Positions 15,911 to 22,103 of a DNA stretch of 64,000 nucleotides are shown in pieces (the stretch's first letter is position 1; every line of letters starts with the position of its first letter). Source of the stretch: Mesorhizobium kowhaii (GTDB taxonomy: Bacteria; Pseudomonadota; Alphaproteobacteria; Rhizobiales; Rhizobiaceae); NCBI RefSeq assembly GCF_003253745.1, contig NZ_MZXV01000040.1:124001-188000 (forward strand). Reading direction: 5' to 3'. Under the pieces are notes generated by a model, which was given only the letters and a program-made list of their open reading frames with translations, was not told the DNA's origin and made no database searches. The position numbers were made by a program, and so were the translations under genes.

Positions 15911-16716
15911 GACTTACTCCAGTCTAATGTTACACGCCCACTCGTGTTTGCTCGTTGAAGTATCTGCAATGTTTTATCTGGATCGTACTTGCGCTTCGTG
16001 TCATCGAGCTTGTCCCAGTCACGGTCGATCTTGTCGCGACTAGCGTCATTATACTTCGATCCTGTGCGCCCCCATTCATGGAGCAATGTTTTGCCCGCGT
16101 AGCTGCCCCCTGTCGCGCAATGAACGGCAGCAAGGGCCTGAAACCAATCGTGCCATGAACAGTTCGGATCGATGAGCCTCAGTGCCCCACGGAGATAATC
16201 GATTGGGAGCAAACACGAGGGGGTTATCGCTTGGCCATTGGCCGGGTGAAGGTTCAGGCGATCGGCCAAACCGCATAGGTGATCGCTCGCATCCGCGATG
16301 GGTAACGTGTTCAGGGCAAGGCCCGTCACGGTGAAAAATCCGCTGTCAGAAAACAGTTCGATTCCGTAGATGTGCCGGATGCCTTTTAGGCGTTCCTTGG
16401 CCTCACGGTTGATGGTGACAATGGCATGACCGCCTTCGCGTGACGGGCTCAATTCGCAATGTGTGAATGTCAGCAGTTGCGGCCAGAACGGATGCGTCAG
16501 ATCATCGAAATCGAGACAGCCGAGATCGTCGTCAATGTGCGGGACATACCCCCTGCCCGCGAACGCGCATGGGAGTTTCGCCCACAATGCATCGACCTGC
16601 GCCAACGTGCCAGGCTGACCATCTGTCAAACCCCAATGACCATTGATGCCGTACGGGATCTTGTTCCCATCAGACAAGCAATACAGCATCCATCTGTGGC
16701 GATCAGCGCGGTTCAT
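15907..16716 (-). CDS. Bifunctional primase-polymerase (Prim-Pol) protein
   Basis: About 269 residues. The archaeo-eukaryotic-type Prim-Pol signature is present: an early AFAGRGYVPHIDDDLGCLDF with the metal-binding acidic pair in CLDFDD, SPSREGGHAIVTI, and IELFSDSGFFTVTG. A PriCT-2-like C-terminal domain follows (SWHDWFQALAAVH, HEWGR, SKYND). It should prime DNA replication of the element with the helicase encoded divergently. The start is placed at ATG 16716 rather than 16776, because the upstream frame contains the promoter TTGACA-18-TATGAT. Confidence 0.75.
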   Translation of the reverse strand: MNRADRHRWMLYCLSDGNKIPYGINGHWGLTDGQPGTLAQVDALWAKLPCAFAGRGYVPHIDDDLGCLDFDDLTHPFWPQLLTFTHCELSPSREGGHAIVTINREAKERLKGIRHIYGIELFSDSGFFTVTGLALNTLPIADASDHLCGLADRLNLHPANGQAITPSCLLPIDYLRGALRLIDPNCSWHDWFQALAAVHCATGGSYAGKTLLHEWGRTGSKYNDASRDKIDRDWDKLDDTKRKYDPDKTLQILQRANTSGRVTLDWSKS

Positions 16717-16746
16717 GGCTCCAACATTTCGTTGGCGACGATGATC

Positions 16747-16793
16747 ATCATACAATATATCCCCTTGAGATGTCAAACGGAATCATGTATAAT
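16747..16793. promoter_or_regulatory. Overlapping divergent promoters of the replication switch
   Basis: Leftward: -35 TTGACA (16771-16776), 18-base spacer, -10 TATGAT (16747-16752), driving the primase operon. Rightward: -35 TTGAGA (16765-16770), 17-base spacer, -10 TATAAT (16788-16793), driving the regulator at 16835. The two -35 boxes abut, so the promoters should exclude each other. A palindrome GATGATCATC (16740-16749) overlaps the leftward -10. Confidence 0.7.
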
Positions 16794-16834
16794 TATCGAA
16801 TTGATTGCATCTGTACTATGAATGGAGTCAATCT

Positions 16835-17170
16835 ATGTCACAAATGCCGCTTGATTTAGTGTCGATGACGGAGCATCTTCGTGCCCTTGTAACCCGACAC
16901 CCCGACAAGTCGAGGCTGTCACTTGAATGTGGCGTTACCTATCCACGCCTCGGCTATCTTGTGCGCAATCCCGGATCGCTGATGCGCGCCGATGATCTGC
17001 AGAAGCTGATGACGTACTACGGCTTCGACGTCACTATTGGTTCGCCTCCATTCCCGCCTGAAGGCTGGAGGGAACATCCGACGGCGCCGGGTTGGTTTTA
17101 TAAAGGCCAACGCGTTTTGACCGAGGCTCAGTTACGTGCCGAGGTTGCCCAAGCTGTCGTGGCTGAGTAA
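16835..17170 (+). CDS. CI/Cro-like regulator
   Basis: 111 residues. Helix-turn-helix region about 25-65: SRLSLECGVTYPRLGYLVRN then ADDLQKLMTYYGFDV. The C-terminal motif HPTAPGWFYKGQRVLTEAQL is shared with the small leftward gene at 14938-15075. ATG 16835 has GGAG seven bases upstream; the earlier start at 16805 is less likely. Lying between divergent overlapping promoters, it is the best candidate for the element's repressor, and possibly for the protein that binds CTCGTGTTTG. That link is inference. Confidence 0.65.
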   Translation: MSQMPLDLVSMTEHLRALVTRHPDKSRLSLECGVTYPRLGYLVRNPGSLMRADDLQKLMTYYGFDVTIGSPPFPPEGWREHPTAPGWFYKGQRVLTEAQLRAEVAQAVVAE

Positions 17171-17286
17171 GATGACGGCTATGGAAACGTGCGTGAAGCC
17201 TCGCTCTGGCAGCGTGGTCCACCCTTATCGGCAAAAACTGGCCCTTGGTGGCGGCAACTTGCCCTCGTGTTTGAAGCGAGGTCGCT

Positions 17287-19158
17287 ATGATGGCCGACAC
17301 GCTGGTTTGCCCGCATTGTAAGCAAAATCACGCTGCTGAAGATTGCCCAAAGGCGTTCGAATACAAGCTTTACGAGGTACGGCCTTTACCACCGCCTCCT
17401 CCTGCGGAAGGGCCAGCCTTCCCCGCGGTTAAGCTGCCGACATCAGATCAGCTGATGCAGGGGCTTGAGCAGCTTCAGGGCAATCCTGGGGCTGCTGAAA
17501 TCAAGCGCCTATGTCAAACGGCTGCATCGCTTTATAAGCGTGAGCCGGCGGCGCAGGATGAGTTCATAACCACCCTCGTCGCGAGGTCAGGCGTCGGTAA
17601 GCGAGTCATTCAATGCGAGCTTAAAGTTGCGATTGCCGAACTCACCAAGCAGAAAGTTGAACAAGGCGATTGCGATCCGCTTAAGTGGCTTCCATGGTGT
17701 CAAGCGCAATTTCGAATTATCCGGAATTATGGCAGCAAGCTAGCTGTCGTTCCAAAGCTTAAATCTAGTGACGACTCTGTTCGCCCCCCAATGGGAAAAC
17801 GAGCCTTCGAAGATAGCAATCTCGGACGTAAAGTTCATATCGGTTTTAAGGATGACGGCACCCCAGTTTATAAGCCTGTTCACGAATGGTATCTTCAGCA
17901 TCCAGAAGCCGATTGTTATGAGACCCAGATTTTCAAGCCGGTACACGGCGACAAATCGGATGAGTACAATGTTTGGCAAGGTTGGCCATGGTCTCGCCCC
18001 GAGCAAGTTTACACATGTCATAGTTGGCCATGTGTCGGTGATAAGGCCGAAGATGGCTCAATACATTGGCCGCGCATTCAACACTTTCTTCGTCACGTTG
18101 TTTGCAGCAGTAACGACGAACATTTTAAGTATCTAGTTAAATGGCTGGCTCATTGGGTCCAGTTTCCACTCGAATACAATACGACCGTCATCGGCATTCG
18201 CGGTGAGCCAGGTGTAGGCAAGACTAAGCTGCTGCAATTGGTGCGGGCCTTGATCGGAGCCGATTACAGCCACATCTTTACGAACCCAGAGTCGTTGAAA
18301 CGTAACTTCAACGCGATGATGCTGTATCGGCTGTTTCTAGGGTTCGACGAAGCCTTTACAGTGGGTGACAAGGTCGCGGATGCGATATTTAAGAATCTCG
18401 TGACAGGCGACGTATTTACCGTTGAGAAGAAGTTTCTCGACGCGTTCGAGGCCCGCAAGTTCTTTCGGATGATCTTCGCATCGAATGAGCAGTGGTTCAT
18501 GAATGCCGATTTCGGCGACCGACGTCAGTTCTTGCTGACCTGTTCAAACACGAGGCAGAAGGATAGCAAATATTTCATGGCCCTAGACGATGCAATGGGG
18601 CCGGATGGCGAGATGTGGGCGTTCTTCGAGTTTCTGCAGAAAATGCCGCTGTCAGACTTTGATCTCAGGGCCATACCGCAGACCGACACGCTAATGGCGC
18701 AGAAGATAAACAGCCTCAGGGGCAACAATAGAGTGCTGCACTCGTTGCTCGAAGCTGGTCTGTTACCCTTGGGCCGCCATGGGCCATCAATGCAGGTGGA
18801 TGCGAGATCGTTTGACGCGGATTTGGAAGAGTCGTGGGTTGAAGCGCATTACGTGCCGACTCAAGCGTTCATGGAGGTACTGGTTCAAAGCGGATACGAT
18901 TTTAGGATGGATACACGTAGTGCCGGCAAGATATTGGCCATCATTGGCGGCGGAGGAAGTTTCGCTGGACCTTACAAGGGGCATGTGAGGCATGAGGGTG
19001 GGTTTTTGAGCAATGACCAGCGTATGCATGAAGGCAAGAACCTGACTGGCCGGTGGGTTGGGCCGTTGTGGCTGTCGAGGCATTTGGCTGAGAAGCATTA
19101 CAAAGTACGCGGTTTGGATTGGGGGGCATCAGCGAATGAGTGGTCGAATTGGGATTAA
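17287..19158 (+). CDS. SF3-type replicative helicase with N-terminal zinc knuckle
   Basis: 623 residues. N-terminus CPHCKQNHAAEDC is a zinc-knuckle pattern, then a Pro-rich linker. The helicase core has Walker A GEPGVGKTK (about residues 305-313), Walker B FLGFDEA (about 350) and the downstream MIFASNEQW sensor, as in DUF5906/D5-like phage and plasmid helicases. With the Prim-Pol it should form the element's replication initiator. The ATG pair 17287/17290 follows a CTCGTGTTTG repeat by 14 bases. Iteron-like repeats lie immediately downstream. Confidence 0.8.
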   Translation: MMADTLVCPHCKQNHAAEDCPKAFEYKLYEVRPLPPPPPAEGPAFPAVKLPTSDQLMQGLEQLQGNPGAAEIKRLCQTAASLYKREPAAQDEFITTLVARSGVGKRVIQCELKVAIAELTKQKVEQGDCDPLKWLPWCQAQFRIIRNYGSKLAVVPKLKSSDDSVRPPMGKRAFEDSNLGRKVHIGFKDDGTPVYKPVHEWYLQHPEADCYETQIFKPVHGDKSDEYNVWQGWPWSRPEQVYTCHSWPCVGDKAEDGSIHWPRIQHFLRHVVCSSNDEHFKYLVKWLAHWVQFPLEYNTTVIGIRGEPGVGKTKLLQLVRALIGADYSHIFTNPESLKRNFNAMMLYRLFLGFDEAFTVGDKVADAIFKNLVTGDVFTVEKKFLDAFEARKFFRMIFASNEQWFMNADFGDRRQFLLTCSNTRQKDSKYFMALDDAMGPDGEMWAFFEFLQKMPLSDFDLRAIPQTDTLMAQKINSLRGNNRVLHSLLEAGLLPLGRHGPSMQVDARSFDADLEESWVEAHYVPTQAFMEVLVQSGYDFRMDTRSAGKILAIIGGGGSFAGPYKGHVRHEGGFLSNDQRMHEGKNLTGRWVGPLWLSRHLAEKHYKVRGLDWGASANEWSNWD

Positions 19159-19380
19159 GTGTACGGGCTTCCCTAGGGGTACAGGGGATAGGGGGGCGCT
19201 TTTTCAACCGTTATGAAAAAAAACAAGATATTTTACCGGGTTTTCCGGGGTTCCCTCGTGTGTAGTTGATTTTTTACCCCTATTACCCCTATTACCCCTA
19301 TGCCATTGAAGATATTGAACAATTCCTGTAGGGGTCTACTTTGAGAATTCCCTAGGAAGTCCCTAGGCGTGCCTAGTGCG
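19159..19380. other. Iteron-like candidate replication origin
   Basis: Three tandem nonamers TTACCCCTA (19274-19300) with inverted partners TAGGGGTA (19174-19181) and TAGGGGT (19329-19335). CCTAGG palindromes occur around 19172, 19351 and 19362. An A-rich stretch (TTATGAAAAAAAACAAG, about 19210-19226) lies between. The region directly follows the helicase gene. Iterons, AT-rich DNA and the neighbouring initiator are the usual parts of a replication origin. Confidence 0.55.
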
Positions 19381-19573
19381 ATTGTGGCAACGGTTTACAC
19401 CATCTGATCTTAAGGCAACACCCTGTATCACCTTTCACGGTAAGTGTTAGCTTACCTTTCCCACGGGCTTCCTCAAGTTTCAGCGTCGGCAATTTGCTCG
19501 GCAACGCAGCAGCCAATGTCGCCTGTCGCAGATACGGATCAACTCCTGCCTCAGCTATGGATGTGCCTACCAC
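19373..19573 (-). CDS. Doubtful small ORF beginning inside a repeat copy
   Basis: 66 residues from a GTG that lies at the edge of the CTCGTGTTTG copy (19573-19582). The composition (LRQATLAAALPSKLPTLKLE, KGKLTLTVKGD) looks protein-like and there is no obvious alternative feature. No spaced ribosome site is visible, so this is weak. Confidence 0.3.
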   Translation of the reverse strand: MVGTSIAEAGVDPYLRQATLAAALPSKLPTLKLEEARGKGKLTLTVKGDTGCCLKIRWCKPLPQSH

Positions 19574-19616
19574 TCGTGTTTGACAGAGACTCTCCCGCAG
19601 GCAAGCATAGCGACAC

Positions 19617-20048
19617 TTAGGGTCTGCGAAAGCCGCTCACTGCCCAGCCGATGGCTGCGCCGACCACTAACAGGACAAGCGGCGGGACAATGGCTAGCCA
19701 GCTGAGGGTGAAGGCTGCTTCCGTAACGTCCTGACCTGCTCTGATCTCCGCCTCAACCAGCGTGAGCATCTGCAGGCTATGGCGTTCTTCCGCACTGAGC
19801 GACCGCAGAAAGTTATCTATCTTGGACCTGTCGCCTGCTTTCGCTGCAACATCATACTCAGCTTGCTTTGTCCAAGCCGCTTGTGCCTCGGGCAATTCAC
19901 GCTGCGACTGCCAACCCCCCGTGATTGCTGGCAGAACTTGCCAGAGTGGAACCTTGGTCACCAAGGGCAATCCGATTGCGAAAACGAGCATCACCCATGC
20001 AGCGGAGGCGACGAGCCACAGCCGCCAAAAACCGCGTCGCATATTCAT
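19617..20048 (-). CDS. Membrane protein with two helices flanking a soluble domain
   Basis: 143 residues. An N-terminal helix (LWLVASAAWVMLVFAIGLPL) and a C-terminal helix (WLAIVPPLVLLVVGAAIGWAV) flank a helical, charged middle (KQAEYDVAAKAGDRSKIDNF, LRSLSAEERHSL). No family recognised. Starts at 20048 or 20042 are possible. It stands alone between the origin-like region and the right-end genes. Confidence 0.5.
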   Translation of the reverse strand: MNMRRGFWRLWLVASAAWVMLVFAIGLPLVTKVPLWQVLPAITGGWQSQRELPEAQAAWTKQAEYDVAAKAGDRSKIDNFLRSLSAEERHSLQMLTLVEAEIRAGQDVTEAAFTLSWLAIVPPLVLLVVGAAIGWAVSGFRRP

Positions 20049-20359
20049 CGCCCGTACCTCCTGTGGGCCGAGACTAGCACAGAACTCGCGTCAACACAGG
20101 CGAGCCCTCTCGGTACAGGAGTAAGTGTCGCGAGATTGCACAGCGACTTATGCATCAACTTATGGAAGCGTGGCTGTCGTGCCGTGGAGCCCTTGGCCTC
20201 TATGCGTCTGAGGCATCAGGTACATGTTCGTTGTGAACAAAAGGCCGTAGTTTCGAGCTGGAGCAGTGTGAAGGCATTTACTCGCGAGCAGTGTGGAAGG
20301 CATTTACTCGCGCAGCGATTCGGGGCATCTTTGCGCTCTGGGTAAAAAGGGAGGGTTGA
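20049..20359. repeat. Gene-free stretch with a tandem 26-27-base duplication
   Basis: GAGCAGTGTGAAGGCATTTA followed by CTCGC (20261-20285) is repeated directly at 20286-20312 with one inserted G. No coding sequence is convincing here; an open frame across 19779-20345 runs antisense to the membrane protein and lacks a family. The duplication lies about 50 bases before the secreted-protein gene and might be a binding site or a slippage product. Confidence 0.5.
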
Positions 20360-20722
20360 ATGCGCCGTATAGGACTGCCCATATCGGTGTTTTTATTTAT
20401 GACAACTTCTTCATTTTCACAAATTGGCGCGCCTGTTAATTCAATGTCCGAAGGAATAACCCAGTGTATAAATGAGTCTAGTCAAAGTAATACGACTAGA
20501 TTATATAAAGGGCGAATTTACTATAGTTGCTCTGGGCAGATAGGTAGCTGGTTGTACGACTATTTAGCTGATTCGACTACAACTAAGGAAGAAAAATACC
20601 GAGGTGGAATTTTTAGGGCGCGGCATTATGGCACCTTGAACTGTTTTCAGCATGTCGAAAACGCGGATGGCTCACCCGCGTCCGGCGTTCACTGTGAAGT
20701 CAATATGGCTAGCCCTGACTAG
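20360..20722 (+). CDS. Small secreted protein of unknown function
   Basis: 120 residues with a clear signal peptide (MRRIGLPISVFLFMTTSSFS) and a mature part rich in Ser/Thr/Tyr with four cysteines (TQCINES, YYSCSGQ, LNCFQH, VHCEVN). GGGAGGG lies upstream. Its AT content is higher than its neighbours, suggesting recent acquisition. It converges on the integrase gene with a 14-base overlap. A lysogen-expressed cargo protein is plausible. Confidence 0.55.
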   Translation: MRRIGLPISVFLFMTTSSFSQIGAPVNSMSEGITQCINESSQSNTTRLYKGRIYYSCSGQIGSWLYDYLADSTTTKEEKYRGGIFRARHYGTLNCFQHVENADGSPASGVHCEVNMASPD

Positions 20723-21950
20723 AGTTACCCACGAACGCTGCCCAAGCCTCTAAGCAGGCTCTACGCTGCGCGATGAAGTCCGATCGCTGATAGGCCCTGG
20801 TCGTCGCGGTGCCAATGATGTGGCCGAGGCAACGTTGCGCCAACTCGTCAGTGAAGCCACCGGCCTCGACGCACCAGACAACGAACGATGTCCGGAACCC
20901 ATGCGGATCATATTCCCCGTTGAGCAGGCCCTTGAAGATGTGCTGACTGATCGGGCGGCCCTTCTTGCAGCCTTCAAACACGAGGTCGTCAGGCTTACCT
21001 ACAGGGCCAAGGACGGCCAATGCCTGCGGACTCAATGGTACGATGTGCTCGCGTCGTGTTTTGTAGCGTTCGGCAGGGATCCGCCAGAGGCCAGCGGCAA
21101 GGTCAACCTCCCGCCAGCGCATCTCCCTGACCTCGACTTGGCGCGCCGCCGTTAGGATCGTGAACCTCAGGGCGTTGGCCGCATAGCCTGTAAGGCCCGC
21201 GTAGCAAGTAGGGACGTCGGCCCAAGGCATTGCCTCATGCGACCGCGTCACCCGTTTGACCCTTGGTAGGACGTGCTCGAGGTGCCCGCGATACCTGGCA
21301 GGGTTGAGCCCTTGCGGCATGTAGCCCTTGACCATGGCGTAGTCGATGACGCGTTCAAGGAACGAGCGCAGGTACGGCCCAGTCGGCGTGTGCCAGACTG
21401 GCTTCAGCCAACGCTCGATATCCGCGACCGTGACATTGCTCAGGGGAAAAGCGGTTTCACATCGCTGCCCCTCCCTAGGCGAGGCGGCCCGCACATTCGA
21501 AATTTCTGATTTTTGGATCCCATTTTGCACCGTGACGCTGAGTGTCAAATGGTTCGCAACGTAACCCCGATACCGTGCAGCCCCAGCAGCATTCCACTCG
21601 GATGACTTCGCGACAATGTACTCCTCGCAAACCTCCTGCAGTGTCCAAACCTTTGGAGGCACCACCTCGACTGCCACCTCGTGTTTGACGGCTATCGGAT
21701 CATTACCATTCGCCAATATGTCTCGTGCCTTGTCAGCGGCCCGCCGTGCATTGGCAAGCGACACAGCTGGGTAACCGCCCAGCCCGAGTTCGCGCCTCCG
21801 CTTACCGTCTGCCGGCGATGACGTATAAATGAACAGCCAAGCCCTACTTTTGCCTTGCACCCTCAGATATAGCCGATCCCCATCCCCATATATGCCGGAC
21901 GCAATTTTGGTCCGCTTCAACCATGTGTCAGTCAGTTTTCCCATGCCCAT
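20709..21950 (-). CDS. Tyrosine recombinase/integrase (P4-type)
   Basis: 413 residues: an N-terminal DUF4102-like arm-binding domain (KLTDTWLKRTKIASGIYGDG then LYLRVQGKSRAWLF, RRELGLGGYPAVSLANAR), a core-binding domain, and a catalytic domain with R in LTAARQVEVREMRW, HGFR, a GH pair in CLGH and the nucleophile Tyr in AYQRSD. It should insert the element into the exporter gene 5' end. ATG at 21950 (MGMGKLTD) is chosen over 22064; a CTCGTGTTTG copy ends five bases upstream of it, so expression may be repeat-controlled. Confidence 0.88.
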   Translation of the reverse strand: MGMGKLTDTWLKRTKIASGIYGDGDRLYLRVQGKSRAWLFIYTSSPADGKRRRELGLGGYPAVSLANARRAADKARDILANGNDPIAVKHEVAVEVVPPKVWTLQEVCEEYIVAKSSEWNAAGAARYRGYVANHLTLSVTVQNGIQKSEISNVRAASPREGQRCETAFPLSNVTVADIERWLKPVWHTPTGPYLRSFLERVIDYAMVKGYMPQGLNPARYRGHLEHVLPRVKRVTRSHEAMPWADVPTCYAGLTGYAANALRFTILTAARQVEVREMRWREVDLAAGLWRIPAERYKTRREHIVPLSPQALAVLGPVGKPDDLVFEGCKKGRPISQHIFKGLLNGEYDPHGFRTSFVVWCVEAGGFTDELAQRCLGHIIGTATTRAYQRSDFIAQRRACLEAWAAFVGNSSQG

Positions 21951-21984
21951 ACCACTCGTGTTTGACGCCCAATCATACGAAAAC

Positions 21985-22020
21985 CCGCTTATGAAAACAA
22001 GGAATGCTTTCATAAGCAGC
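21985..22020. repeat. Inverted and direct CATAAGC repeats near attR
   Basis: CCGCTTATGAAAAC (21985-21998) and GCTTTCATAAGCAGC (22006-22020) form an inverted pair. The latter matches 5476-5490 near attL. Probable recombinase or excisionase binding sites. Confidence 0.5.
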
Positions 22021-22034
22021 GTCAATGTTCGCCT

Positions 22035-22072
22035 ATGTGCACCGAATGTGCGGCAAATGTGCAAAGATGTGC
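22035..22072 (+). repeat. Four helically phased ATGTGC repeats (integrase arm sites)
   Basis: ATGTGC at 22035, 22046, 22057 and 22067, spaced 11, 11 and 10 bases. They lie between the integrase start and the attR core (22146). Phased direct repeats in this place fit arm-type integrase binding sites. Confidence 0.55.
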
Positions 22073-22103
22073 AACCCCATATGCAGCAAGGGTTTGACCT
22101 AAA

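Larger units (their letters stand above)
6196..21964. repeat. Dispersed 10-mer CTCGTGTTTG, 12 exact copies in the element
   Basis: Exact copies on the plus strand: 6196, 7217, 9908, 15941, 17264, 19573, 21678, 21955. Exact copies on the minus strand: 11561, 16210, 18545, 20975 (left ends). Near copies: 6443 (one mismatch), 9110 and 19255 (two mismatches). The preceding bases are usually CCA or CC and the following base is often A. Chance expectation for one 10-mer on both strands of 16.7 kb is about 0.03. Several copies sit just upstream of start codons (7206, 9931, 15910, 17287, 21950); others lie inside genes. No copy was found outside the element by eye. Confidence 0.9.

Noticed and set aside
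19274..19300. CRISPR-like array
   Set aside because: The nonamers are contiguous without spacers and no cas genes are present; iterons are the better explanation.
19779..20345. 188-residue plus-strand frame between the origin-like region and the secreted protein
   Set aside because: Antisense to the two-helix membrane protein and running through the tandem duplication; no ribosome site or family.
6196..21964. Classification of the dispersed motif as classic stoperators
   Set aside because: Stoperators keep one orientation relative to transcription; here copies occur both ways within the same operons, and several are deep inside genes. Kept as an analogy only.
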